A stretch of DNA of 64,000 bases from Maribellus sp. YY47. GTDB taxonomy: Bacteria > Bacteroidota > Bacteroidia > Bacteroidales > Prolixibacteraceae. The position numbers and the translations under genes were made by a program. The notes beneath the pieces are model-generated. The model was not told the DNA's origin and searched no databases. It saw only the letters and a program-made list of their open reading frames with translations. The DNA is taken from the NCBI RefSeq assembly GCF_023111095.1, contig NZ_JALGYW010000026.1:1-64000 (forward strand), written 5' to 3'. Below, piece by piece: positions 45,520 to 53,492 of the stretch. Within the stretch, counting starts at the first letter, position 1. The number at the start of each line of letters is the position of its first letter.

Positions 45520-46287
45520 TTAATCATCAAAGCCGGGACGCTTAAAATCCATTACCCCGGGAAAGGTCTTCAACAATTGTTTTTTTAGGGAAGACAATTC
45601 GGCCAGAAAACCCAGGATATCGTCCTCCCTCTCCTTGAAATCGTCATAAAAAACCGACAAGGCATCCATTGAGCGCTCAATGGCAATAATGGCAATTTTT
45701 GCCGATCCCAGGTTATCAGAATAAACGCTGTATTCATCCTCGGGATCATTCTGTCGCTCTTCCAAATCGAGGTGTGCCCGGTGAACCTTAGTTCCGATAA
45801 AAAAATAATACCACTGAAGTACCTCCAACGCATCTTTGTACTTAACAATCAAAGCTTCGTCGGCAATCATCACCAGTTGTTCCGCCTTTTCAGCAATATA
45901 TTCCCGGTTCTTCTCCAGCCAGTCGTGCATTTTAAAACCGTAGTCTTTTGCCCTCACTTCCAGCGGAGTTTCAATGTGTTCCGGCAGTTCAATTTCAGGA
46001 ACATTATTCAGATCAATGCCCAGGCGATCGGCATCTTCCTCAATTAATTCCATGGTAACTTCCCAGGCCAGACGAATCTGTTCCCAGAAGTGCTGGTTCT
46101 CGTCGTCTGAATTTTGCGCATCCGCTCCTTCTTTCATCTCCTGTTCGTGCAGGTAAGTCAAACATTTCCGGGTTTTAGTACAGCGCTCGCACCAGCGGTC
46201 GCAATAATTATAGATTCCGGAAACCAGATCTTCATTTTTGGCCAGATCAAGCATTGTTCGTTTATAGCGTTCTTTTTTTGAATTCAT
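45520..46287 (-). CDS. Conserved-looking hypothetical protein with an N-terminal cysteine cluster
   Basis: A 255-residue soluble, acidic protein. Near the N-terminus Cys29, Cys33, Cys36 and Cys42 (YCDRWCERCTKTRKCLTY) suggest a bound metal or Fe-S cluster. The rest is helix-rich (VTMELIEEDADRLGIDL, FFIGTKVHRAHLDLEE, KIAIIAIERSMDALSVFY). The frame opens from a TTG at 46314, but the ATG at 46287 (MNSKKERYKRTMLDLAK) is preferred. I do not recognise the family. It lies between DUF2797 and an M28 peptidase with no obvious functional link. Confidence 0.75.
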   Translation of the reverse strand: MNSKKERYKRTMLDLAKNEDLVSGIYNYCDRWCERCTKTRKCLTYLHEQEMKEGADAQNSDDENQHFWEQIRLAWEVTMELIEEDADRLGIDLNNVPEIELPEHIETPLEVRAKDYGFKMHDWLEKNREYIAEKAEQLVMIADEALIVKYKDALEVLQWYYFFIGTKVHRAHLDLEERQNDPEDEYSVYSDNLGSAKIAIIAIERSMDALSVFYDDFKEREDDILGFLAELSSLKKQLLKTFPGVMDFKRPGFDD

Positions 46288-46355
46288 GTTTGATAATTCT
46301 ACAACTCTAAACAAGGAAAAATGCTAAAAAGTTGATCAAGGCGCTTTCAATACGT

Positions 46356-47840
46356 TCAATTACCACCCTCGTTGGCAATTCCCATTACCCCAAGGTAAAG
46401 CAGTTTGGCGGCATCTTCCATAATTTCAGGAGTCAGCACATCGGTTTTATCTTTTGGATGGTGATAATACACGGGATAAACGCTGCCTGAAGTCCACAGG
46501 CTAAAAGTAGGAATGCCGGCATTTTCAAAATTTGATGCATCGGAACGTGGACGGCCATAATTTTTGGTAACTGCATTGGTCTGCAATTTCCGGTGAATCC
46601 ACGCTTCATTTGCCGTTTCGAAATGCCGGTACAAATCGACGTACGTTTTCCCTCCTGTCAGAAAAAAACCGGTTCCGTTACCCACCATATCCAGGTTGAT
46701 CATCAAACGGGTTTTTGTTATGGGGAACAAAGGGTTTTCAGCATAATATTTTGATCCGTACAAACCACATTCTTCACCACCGATCAGGATAAAAAGAATC
46801 GAACGTTCAGGCTTGATTTCTGAACTCGCAAAAGCTTTTGCAGCTCCCAGAATATCCGCCACTCCCGAACCATTGTCGAGCGCACTCGGAAACGCCACAT
46901 CTCCCAGTTGCCCCTGGCCATCGAGGTGACCGCCAATAATGATAACTTCCTCTTTCAACACCGGATCTGAGCCTTCGATCATCCCCACCACGTTGCAGGA
47001 CCGAGCATCGGGAAAGTATTTTGTTTGAGCGGTAATTTTTATTTTTTGCCCAGCGCCAAAAGCAAACGAAGGAATTTCGCCGTTCTGAAGTTGCTTTTGG
47101 GTTTCCGCATAATCCTTCCCGGCATCTGAAAAAATCTGTCCGATCAAATCAGGACTCACATGCGCATAAACAAAGCCATCGATATTAACCGTGTTGGGAT
47201 TTGCGGTCAAATTGGTATAAATCATACCCGCAGCACCGTGTTTTACTGCATTTCTGAATTTATACCGATGGTAGGCATACGGTGTCCATTTTGCCATTGT
47301 AGTGTCGTTTTTTGTATAGGGAATTCCCGATTCCAACACAATGATTTTTCCTTTAACATCCACATTTTTGTAATCGTCGTAATCGAGTTCGGGAGCGGTA
47401 ATCCCGTAACCCACATAAACCAGGTTGGCGTCTACGGTTCCGCTTGCAGAATTAGATCCCGGAAGATACTCATCAGGAAATTTTAGCGTGCGTTTGTTGT
47501 CACCATTCGAATATATCACCTCTCCTAAAGAGGGGACTTCGGAATATTCATTTTTAAAAAACTGAAAGTAGCTTCCATTATTGGCCGGCTGAATCCCCCA
47601 CTCCCGGAACTTTCCGGCACACCACTCGGCGGCAGCCATATACTCGGGAGATCCCGACAAACGCCCTTTGTATTGCGGAGCGCTCAATTCTTCCACATAC
47701 CCAAGAATCTCATTACTGGATATGCTATGAAAAGTCGTCAATAATTTTTCCTTGTCGGTCTTTTCCTGTGCGTTTACATGGAACATGCTCAGCAGCAACA
47801 GCAAACTGGCTGCAAATGGTACTATTTTCATGTTGATCAA
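46356..47840 (-). CDS. M28-family metallopeptidase with PA domain
   Basis: A 494-residue exported aminopeptidase-like enzyme. The signal peptide ends VNAQ (about residue 25). A protease-associated domain (about 120-260) is inserted before the catalytic M28 domain. Zinc ligands are visible in the motifs IIGGHLDGQG, ALDNGSGVADILG, GGEECGLYGSKYYAE and YYHHPKDKTD. M28 peptidases with PA domains remove N-terminal residues from extracellular or periplasmic peptides. It is probably a single-gene unit. Confidence 0.92.
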   Translation of the reverse strand: MINMKIVPFAASLLLLLSMFHVNAQEKTDKEKLLTTFHSISSNEILGYVEELSAPQYKGRLSGSPEYMAAAEWCAGKFREWGIQPANNGSYFQFFKNEYSEVPSLGEVIYSNGDNKRTLKFPDEYLPGSNSASGTVDANLVYVGYGITAPELDYDDYKNVDVKGKIIVLESGIPYTKNDTTMAKWTPYAYHRYKFRNAVKHGAAGMIYTNLTANPNTVNIDGFVYAHVSPDLIGQIFSDAGKDYAETQKQLQNGEIPSFAFGAGQKIKITAQTKYFPDARSCNVVGMIEGSDPVLKEEVIIIGGHLDGQGQLGDVAFPSALDNGSGVADILGAAKAFASSEIKPERSILFILIGGEECGLYGSKYYAENPLFPITKTRLMINLDMVGNGTGFFLTGGKTYVDLYRHFETANEAWIHRKLQTNAVTKNYGRPRSDASNFENAGIPTFSLWTSGSVYPVYYHHPKDKTDVLTPEIMEDAAKLLYLGVMGIANEGGN

Positions 47841-48042
47841 ATTTTCAAAAGCACTAAAAATACAATTTTTTGAACGGACAGTATCTGAGATATAAAAAAT
47901 CTAAAATAGTTGAATTGCAGGTTCGAAAATTGATTGTCCGAAGTTGCTGTGGAATCTTAACCCTACTGATTTAACGCCCTGTTTTACAACACAAAAGCTT
48001 CTTTTACATAACTTTCATACGCTAACTTTAAAAATCAAAAAA

Positions 48043-48447
48043 ATGAAAATTTTAAGAGGAACTGTTTTCGGAGCGATTGCATTTTTCTTCCTGGGCTGGC
48101 TGGTTTGGGGAATTTTACTTATGGATTTTTCAATGAACAACTACAACCAAGACGTTTATCTTCCTGAGAATGAAATGATCTGGTGGGCCATGATTGTTTC
48201 CAACCTCGCACTGGCCTTGCTGTTCACACTCATTCTGAATTGGGCCGGCGCTAAAACGTTGGTTGACGGCGCTAAAATCGCTGCCATTGTTGGTGTGTTA
48301 TATGCCCTTAGTATTGATCTGGGATTTTATTCCATGACCAATGTGATTCTGAATCTTTCAGCCATTGTTGTTGATATACTGGCTTATCTGCTGATTTCAG
48401 CCATTACCGGGCTGGTCATTGTATTGACCTGGGGAAAGAAGGAATAA
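48043..48447 (+). CDS. Small four-helix membrane protein
   Basis: A 134-residue membrane protein with four hydrophobic segments (GTVFGAIAFFFLGWLVWGILL, WWAMIVSNLALALLFTLIL, AAIVGVLYALSIDLGFYS, ILAYLLISAITGLVIVLTW). The open frame begins at a TTG at 47944, but the ATG at 48043 is taken because the first helix starts there and the preceding 33 residues are implausible. No family assigned. It is transcribed divergently from the M28 gene and ends at a strong terminator. Confidence 0.78.
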   Translation: MKILRGTVFGAIAFFFLGWLVWGILLMDFSMNNYNQDVYLPENEMIWWAMIVSNLALALLFTLILNWAGAKTLVDGAKIAAIVGVLYALSIDLGFYSMTNVILNLSAIVVDILAYLLISAITGLVIVLTWGKKE

Positions 48448-48460
48448 ACCCATTCACAAT

Positions 48461-48497
48461 AAAAAAACCTGCCAGAATTGCTTCTGCCAGGTTTTGA
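48461..48497. terminator. Bidirectional terminator
   Basis: AAACCTGCCAGAA and TTCTGCCAGGTTT pair over TTGC, with A and T runs on both sides. It separates the membrane protein from the leftward gene cluster beginning with the cytochrome c. Confidence 0.85.
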
Positions 48498-48559
48498 GGA
48501 ATATTTATAATTGAGGGACTATGATTTCTTTAAATTCTGTAAATCATTCCTGTTAAATT

Positions 48560-49129
48560 TTACATGGAAGGCGGAGTAGCCATCGGTACCAGGTTTTTAA
48601 CCGGCTTAATACTTTTCAAATAGGCAAAAATGGCTTTGAGGTCTTCCAACGGCATTTGGCTGTACGATTGCCAGGGCATCGGGGGCAGCAGCGATCTGCT
48701 GTTCTCAAGACCTTTCCATTTTCCTTCTTTCATTGCCCTGATAAACTGTTCCTCGGTCCAGCTACCAATGCCTGTTTGATCGGGAGTGAGGTTCGCGGCA
48801 TAAGAGGTTCCCCACGGGCCAATTGCTGCAGTGTTATTCATATTGAATAGTACATACGACTGTAATACTTTTTTATCGTATTCAGGTAAAGGCTCGGTGG
48901 CGGGATGACCTGACAAAAGCCTCAAAGAATCGGGAACCGGCCCCATGGCGGTCATTACTTTGGGCGAATGGCAATCGTTACATCCCATTATGGTCACCAG
49001 CTTTTCTCCTTTATCAATCATTTCTGATAAAGAAATTTCGACAGTTACTGCAGGGATTTCGCTCTTCTTTGGCGCGCATGCAACAAAAAGCAGCGCGATA
49101 AGTACTGTGAATAAAGAAATTGTTTTCAT
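48560..49129 (-). CDS. Monohaem cytochrome c lipoprotein
   Basis: A 189-residue exported electron carrier. The lipobox LLFVAC gives Cys18 as the anchor, and the haem motif is CNDCH (Cys50, Cys53, His54) in MGCNDCHSP. A distal Met ligand is plausible in LPPMPWQSYSQM (about 148-159). It lies 28 bp after the serine hydrolase and is the last gene of a unit that also holds a small outer-membrane protein and carries the palindromic regulatory site at 51205. The redox partner is unknown. Confidence 0.9.
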   Translation of the reverse strand: MKTISLFTVLIALLFVACAPKKSEIPAVTVEISLSEMIDKGEKLVTIMGCNDCHSPKVMTAMGPVPDSLRLLSGHPATEPLPEYDKKVLQSYVLFNMNNTAAIGPWGTSYAANLTPDQTGIGSWTEEQFIRAMKEGKWKGLENSRSLLPPMPWQSYSQMPLEDLKAIFAYLKSIKPVKNLVPMATPPSM

Positions 49130-49157
49130 GCTTATTGTTATTAGTAAATTTTTAAAA

Positions 49158-50378
49158 TCAGTACGCTTTTAATGATTGCTCTTCATGCCAATTTGCAACG
49201 TAACGGCAGATGTCACGTTTTATATCGGTTATTTTAAAAAGGTATGGCCCATAAAGTTGCCTTCCCACATTCACGTTAATGAAGACGAAAGTGTTGGTGT
49301 CGGGTACATAAAATAATTGAGTCGAACAACCAATTCCATCACCCTCGTGTCCGAATTGCGGGGAAGAGCCAGGGTTAAACTGCCAGTATTCGAAACCCTC
49401 TCCGTATTCCGGTTCGGTCGAGTTTACTCCCTCTACCCAGTTTTGCATTTCGAGTAATGAATTAATGGAAACAATCTGCCCTGCAAGCAGAGCCTCGTGA
49501 AAACGTATTACATCGGCCGGCGTAGCAGCAAGAGCACCGTAAGCATCGCTGGCGTTAGCAAGTGCATTGTTCCATTTTGTAATATTCTCCAGCTGTTCAT
49601 TGGCATGTCTATCAAAATAGTAATTCGGAAAGCCAAGGGTTACAACTTGCTGGTTCTGCAAGCCATAATAAGTATGCCTAAGTTGCAAAGGCTGAATAAT
49701 TTGCTCGTCGAGCAATTGCCAGTAAGTCTTTCCGCTTACATATTCCAGAATAAGCTGTAGAAGAAGATAATTTGTATTCGAGTACAAAAAATCTGTTCCT
49801 GGTTCAAAAGCCAGCGGCTCATTTTTCATCATATTTAATCGTTGTTCAATAGAAGGTTGATCCAAAGGGTTGTTCAATTGACCAACAACAAACTCAGGAA
49901 GATCAGTAACATTCACAATTCCTGATGTGTGGTTTAACAACATTCTGACAGTCACTGGTTCATGACCCAATATTTTGTCAAGCACATCTTCAGGAAGATA
50001 CGATGTTATCGATTGGTCAGGATCAATTTCCCCGGCTTCAATCTGTTTCATAACAAGCGCTGCAGTATAAGTTTTCGTTATGCTGAACAGCCAGGTTGTT
50101 ACACCTGAGCGAAAAGTCTCCCCGGTTTCAATTTTGGCATACCCGTTGGTAACGTGCAACCAACCGTCATCATTTTTGATAACCACCTGAACTCCCGGAA
50201 TTCCTTTAGTTACATATTTGCCCATTATAAATTCAAGCGAGTCCTTCATCGGATGATCCGGATTGGATACAAAATCTTCGGCTGATGGCTGATTATCCAA
50301 CTCAAACAATTTGTTTTCACATGAACTGATTAATGTCAAAACTACAAGTGCTAAAAGGTATGGATAGAAAGTTTTCAT
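49158..50378 (-). CDS. Serine beta-lactamase-like hydrolase, lipoprotein
   Basis: A 406-residue class C beta-lactamase-fold hydrolase. Anchored at Cys20 (LTLISSC). Active-site motifs are Ser99-x-x-Lys102 (FSITK), YSN in FLYSNTNYLL, and HEG in FGHEGDGIG. Family members are esterases or D-peptidases, and true beta-lactam cleavage is not implied. The frame extends upstream to 50600, but the ATG at 50378 is preferred since it begins a proper lipoprotein signal (MKTFYPYLLALVVL). Its start is 10 bp after the outer-membrane protein gene, so they are co-transcribed. Confidence 0.88.
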   Translation of the reverse strand: MKTFYPYLLALVVLTLISSCENKLFELDNQPSAEDFVSNPDHPMKDSLEFIMGKYVTKGIPGVQVVIKNDDGWLHVTNGYAKIETGETFRSGVTTWLFSITKTYTAALVMKQIEAGEIDPDQSITSYLPEDVLDKILGHEPVTVRMLLNHTSGIVNVTDLPEFVVGQLNNPLDQPSIEQRLNMMKNEPLAFEPGTDFLYSNTNYLLLQLILEYVSGKTYWQLLDEQIIQPLQLRHTYYGLQNQQVVTLGFPNYYFDRHANEQLENITKWNNALANASDAYGALAATPADVIRFHEALLAGQIVSINSLLEMQNWVEGVNSTEPEYGEGFEYWQFNPGSSPQFGHEGDGIGCSTQLFYVPDTNTFVFINVNVGRQLYGPYLFKITDIKRDICRYVANWHEEQSLKAY

Positions 50379-50388
50379 GTTATTTCCG

Positions 50389-50982
50389 TTAATAGAGTTG
50401 AAATTTAAAACCACAGCTGATCGTTGAATCAGGCAGAGGATCAAAATCAGGATTATACCCCAAAAGAGCCTGTAATTGGTAAGCAATAAATGGAGTAACT
50501 GCAAAATAGGCGAGACGAATCGATCGGAATCCAACGCTAAACTGCAAGGGTATTTGGAAAATTCCTTTGAAATTTTTGCCCTTTTCCCATAAATCTCCAT
50601 CCCAGCTTAAAGTCTTTGTAGGGTATCCCGACAATCGGTAGCCAGCTCCAAAGCCGACTCCCAGTTCAATTTTTCTCAAAATAACCGGTAAAAACTGTGC
50701 TATAAATTGCAGACTTGATGCATTTCCCAGATACTGGCTTTGCTCATATTGAAATTGAAGGCCAACAGAAAAAACTTTCTTTTGACCTAACATTCTGTTG
50801 AGTCCTACTGAAGTAACAAGTCCGGGATTATCCCATTTTAAATTTTCAACCGGTGCATAAAAAGCATGTATTCCTGTCGAAATATCAAATTGCCATTTAG
50901 TCTCTTTTACTTGTTCTTCTGCTCTTGATATACAAAAAAGAAGAAGGAGAAGAAGCAGCAACATAATTGCTTTTTCAATCAT
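50389..50982 (-). CDS. Small outer-membrane-type beta-barrel protein
   Basis: A 197-residue exported protein of unknown function. It has a very hydrophobic signal peptide with eight leucines in a row (MIEKAIMLLLLLLLLFCISR). Alternating strands follow (VFSVGLQFQYEQSQYL, KIELGVGFGAGYRL, IQIPLQFSVGF-like) and a C-terminal aromatic strand ending FKFQLY, as in outer-membrane barrels. The frame is open to an ATG at 51120, but the 46 extra residues are polar and overlap a 15-bp hairpin, so the start at 50982 is favoured. First gene of the unit with the hydrolase and cytochrome. Confidence 0.7.
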   Translation of the reverse strand: MIEKAIMLLLLLLLLFCISRAEEQVKETKWQFDISTGIHAFYAPVENLKWDNPGLVTSVGLNRMLGQKKVFSVGLQFQYEQSQYLGNASSLQFIAQFLPVILRKIELGVGFGAGYRLSGYPTKTLSWDGDLWEKGKNFKGIFQIPLQFSVGFRSIRLAYFAVTPFIAYQLQALLGYNPDFDPLPDSTISCGFKFQLY

Positions 50983-50992
50983 GCCATTTAGA

Positions 50993-51029
50993 AATTTGTC
51001 CCGGTCTTCTTTTAGACCGGGAACAAATT
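50993..51029 (-). promoter_or_regulatory. Leader stem-loop just upstream of the outer-membrane protein start
   Basis: AATTTGTCCCGGTCT (50993-51007) pairs with AGACCGGGAACAAATT (51014-51029), 15 bp with one bulge and a 6-nt loop, ending 11 bp before the favoured start codon. There is no U-tract, so it could regulate translation or stabilise the transcript. Confidence 0.6.
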
Positions 51030-51172
51030 CTTGCTCATTGTTTTCTGTTTTTATTGTTTTCATTTGCTTAACTTCAATGCTTTCGAGGCAATCCCGTACA
51101 TTCGGGAAAATTCGCATCATATTTCAGAACTGACTATCTTACCATGCCCAATCAATGCTGTAATACATGTTA

Positions 51173-51180
51173 CAAATTTC
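51173..51180 (-). promoter_or_regulatory. Promoter core of the outer-membrane protein-hydrolase-cytochrome unit
   Basis: The minus strand reads GAAATTTG, one base off TAnnTTTG. Its TTTG lies 32 bp from the palindrome at 51205, the same spacing as at 53345 and 54820. Confidence 0.5.
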
Positions 51181-51204
51181 AGTATTCCCGGCGAGGTGTA
51201 AAAT

Positions 51205-51218
51205 CACATACTTATGTG
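51205..51218. promoter_or_regulatory. Regulon palindrome, site 1: CACATACTTATGTG
   Basis: Arms CACATA / TATGTG with a 2-nt centre. The same pattern is found at 53377, 54852, 55587 and 58730. It is centred about 35 bp upstream of the centre of the -7 element at 51173-51180, hence near -42. Confidence 0.72.
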
Positions 51219-51243
51219 AAAATGAGCGTTGAAACGGTTAAAA

Positions 51244-51265
51244 GATGTGATTAAGAATCACATTC
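51244..51265 (-). terminator. Terminator after the hemerythrin gene
   Basis: ATGTGATT / AATCACAT (51244-51262, 3-nt loop). The minus strand continues CTTTTAACC, a modest U-tract, 18 bp after the hemerythrin stop codon. Confidence 0.6.
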
Positions 51266-51279
51266 TATTTTTGAAACAA

Positions 51280-51948
51280 TCATTCCTGGATTGCCAATGC
51301 CGACAACTGAATTCCGAGCGTTAGGAAATCGTCTTCAGGCATGCTCTCTCCCATTCGTTCCATCAGTGCATGAAACCGGTCGGTCGGCATGTTATTGCGG
51401 ATAGCTCCGAGCATCATCCGGTTCTCCGCGTCATTTTGTGCAGGAATCATGTGCTTGAGCCATACAGCATAGGTCTCAGGATCCATTTTTGCGACAATTG
51501 ATGCCCGAATGGCCAGTTGCTCTTCCCCGGAGAAATGCTCCCAAATCAGCCTCTGAGTCAGCGTTTCTTCCTCATCAATGTGTTCGAGATAGAGGCAGTA
51601 AAACTTTGCAAACTCAAGGTAAAAGTCGTGTGCTTCATCGGTTCTTACCGAAGTACTTAAAAGATTCAAATGAATTTCAAGTGAGCGTTGAAGTCTTTCA
51701 ATTTTTACATGATCGTTTTTATCGTGATCGGTCGCTCCCGGAACTTTTTGTTCGAGGGCCTTCAAAATGATCCGGTCTTCGGTTTCGGCATGAGAGCTTA
51801 GCAGGAAAAACATTTCCCGCCCTGCTTTTTTAAGTTTGGCAACTGCTCTCATGTTGTCAAAATTGGTTTGACCGATCATCACCATAAAATCGGCTATGGT
51901 TTTTCTGAGCGCTTTATGTGGCGCCGCAAATAGTCTGATTGTTTCCAT
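51280..51948 (-). CDS. Hemerythrin HHE-domain protein
   Basis: A 222-residue cytoplasmic four-helix protein. Candidate di-iron ligands are His11 (APHKALRK), the histidine and glutamate of LLSSHAETEDRIIL (about 52-65), the His cluster near DHDKNDH (about 75-81), and the YLEHIDEEE motif at about 127-135. Hemerythrin-like proteins bind oxygen, nitric oxide or iron. It follows the T9SS repeat protein by 27 bp and is probably co-transcribed under the palindrome at 53377. The C-terminal 80 residues have no recognised domain. Confidence 0.85.
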   Translation of the reverse strand: METIRLFAAPHKALRKTIADFMVMIGQTNFDNMRAVAKLKKAGREMFFLLSSHAETEDRIILKALEQKVPGATDHDKNDHVKIERLQRSLEIHLNLLSTSVRTDEAHDFYLEFAKFYCLYLEHIDEEETLTQRLIWEHFSGEEQLAIRASIVAKMDPETYAVWLKHMIPAQNDAENRMMLGAIRNNMPTDRFHALMERMGESMPEDDFLTLGIQLSALAIQE

Positions 51949-51975
51949 TTTGTTTTCTGTTTTTCGGGTGTGTTT

Positions 51976-53322
51976 TTATTGCTTCATTAATTCGGTGTTG
52001 TACACTCTTCCATCCTTGTTTAGGATATTCAGCACATAGGTTCCGGCTGTAAAATACCCGGTGTTAACTGAAATGGTGGGAGTTGAAAAAATTCCGCTAA
52101 ATACTTTTTGCCCGGTAAGAGACAAAATATTCACCTCGTAGGTGGAAAGTTGCGAATCGTCGATGTGAATATTTAGTGAGTTGTTCACCGGATTGGGGAA
52201 CACTTGTACATTATCAAGCAACTCCACAACAGGAACATCGGTTGTGAAATGCAGAAAACTGCTGTAAAGAAATTTCGAAATATTCGCCGGTTCTTCCATG
52301 CTGGGATCACGATACCGGAAAACCATTTGAGTAACATCGTCCGACTCGTTGTACGTGAGATCAAAAAAGAGCTCCATTTCGGCGTACCACTCGGTGCCGT
52401 CCCAACTGCTGTAAACAACCCCGGTCTGGTTTCCCCTGCCATCAATTGAAGCAAGGTATTTTTCCTTCTTCTGCCACTCCTCTTGTCGCCAAAGCTCAAG
52501 CGTAATCTGCTCTTCGGTATCAGTACTGGTATACGTTTCTCTTTTTTCGTTTACCCATTCGTTGTTTTTCCAAAGCTGAATAACATCGGTAAACGTATTT
52601 CCATTTCGCGACGAAGAGAAGCGCTCGGCATTCTCCCATGCTCCTTCCTTCCACAATTGAAGGGTGTAAGCTCCCAGCTCCCGTTTGTTCCAGTTTGTCC
52701 ACGTAATGTCCATTGTCTTGCTGTACGCATCCCATCCGGTACCGTTCCACGTGTACGTTTCCATTTCGGTTGGAACATTCTGAGCATTCAAGGTGTATAC
52801 ATCTTTTGTTTTGTTTACCCATTCGAAATTTTCCCAGGTTTGGTGAGTAACTCCGGTAATATCACCATTGCCATTAACCGTATAAACCGATTTCTCCCCC
52901 GCCGAAATAATCCACTCATCAACTCCCCTTGTATAGGCAATATCTTCCGTAATATTCCCAAAGTAATCGTAATCGTAGGAATTCCGGAACAGGTAAAGAT
53001 CTGTTCCTGCATCCTGAATGACTTCCCCGGTTGGGGCGCCCACATCGTTGTAAGAATAGGTAGTGTTTGTTACATACATCCACCCTCCCGATTCTTCATC
53101 CCAGGAAAAATCCTGGCTGAATCCGGGTTCAGAAAACTGGTCTCCGGTAAGCGTAAGATGCCTTAATTCATTCACCTTGGTACCGTTGTTAAGCGCGATG
53201 CTTTTAATATTTAAGCGCGGCAGTTTCCGCCCCTCCAACGATTTTTGTTTTGCGTTAACGCCAATTCCGAACATAACCAGCATAAAAAAAATACAGGTAA
53301 ATCTTGTTTTCATAGCTTTCAT
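51976..53322 (-). CDS. T9SS-secreted repeat protein
   Basis: A 448-residue surface or secreted protein. The signal peptide (KTRFTCIFFMLVMFGIGVNA, about 5-24) is followed by repeats of about 35-40 residues with W and N hallmarks: WENFEWVNKTKDVYTLN, LWKEGAWENAERFSSSRN, LWKNNEWVNEKRETYTS, LWRQEEWQKKEKYLAS. A T9SS type A sorting domain begins VQVFPNPVNNSLN (about 375). The repeats suggest a YD-like beta solenoid or propeller. Function unknown; a binding or structural role is likely. First gene of a unit with hemerythrin. Confidence 0.82.
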   Translation of the reverse strand: MKAMKTRFTCIFFMLVMFGIGVNAKQKSLEGRKLPRLNIKSIALNNGTKVNELRHLTLTGDQFSEPGFSQDFSWDEESGGWMYVTNTTYSYNDVGAPTGEVIQDAGTDLYLFRNSYDYDYFGNITEDIAYTRGVDEWIISAGEKSVYTVNGNGDITGVTHQTWENFEWVNKTKDVYTLNAQNVPTEMETYTWNGTGWDAYSKTMDITWTNWNKRELGAYTLQLWKEGAWENAERFSSSRNGNTFTDVIQLWKNNEWVNEKRETYTSTDTEEQITLELWRQEEWQKKEKYLASIDGRGNQTGVVYSSWDGTEWYAEMELFFDLTYNESDDVTQMVFRYRDPSMEEPANISKFLYSSFLHFTTDVPVVELLDNVQVFPNPVNNSLNIHIDDSQLSTYEVNILSLTGQKVFSGIFSTPTISVNTGYFTAGTYVLNILNKDGRVYNTELMKQ

Positions 53323-53344
53323 GTTTCTGATGATTAAACAGAAG

Positions 53345-53352
53345 CAAAGTAA
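53345..53352 (-). promoter_or_regulatory. Promoter core of the T9SS repeat protein unit
   Basis: The minus strand reads TTACTTTG; the TTTG core is 32 bp from the palindrome at 53377. The leader would be about 16-25 nt. Confidence 0.5.
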
Positions 53353-53376
53353 CTGTGAATACCAGTGAGGTACAAT

Positions 53377-53390
53377 CGCATGAAAATGTG
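53377..53390. promoter_or_regulatory. Regulon palindrome, site 2: CGCATGAAAATGTG
   Basis: Matches the consensus CrCATrnnwATGTG; less symmetrical than site 1. Followed by AAAA as in sites 1 and 3. Centre is 61 bp before the start codon at 53322. Confidence 0.65.
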
Positions 53391-53414
53391 AAAAGAGTTA
53401 GCTTCCAAATAAAA

Positions 53415-53442
53415 AAAGATGTGATTGCTCATCACATCTTTT
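53415..53442 (-). terminator. Terminator of the S41 peptidase gene
   Basis: AAAGATGTGAT / ATCACATCTTT form an 11-bp stem over TGCTC, with TTTTTTT following on the minus strand. Confidence 0.8.
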
Positions 53443-53492
53443 ACTCCATTTAAAATCCAAAAAAAAGAGGTTAACATCGAAAAACATATTTA

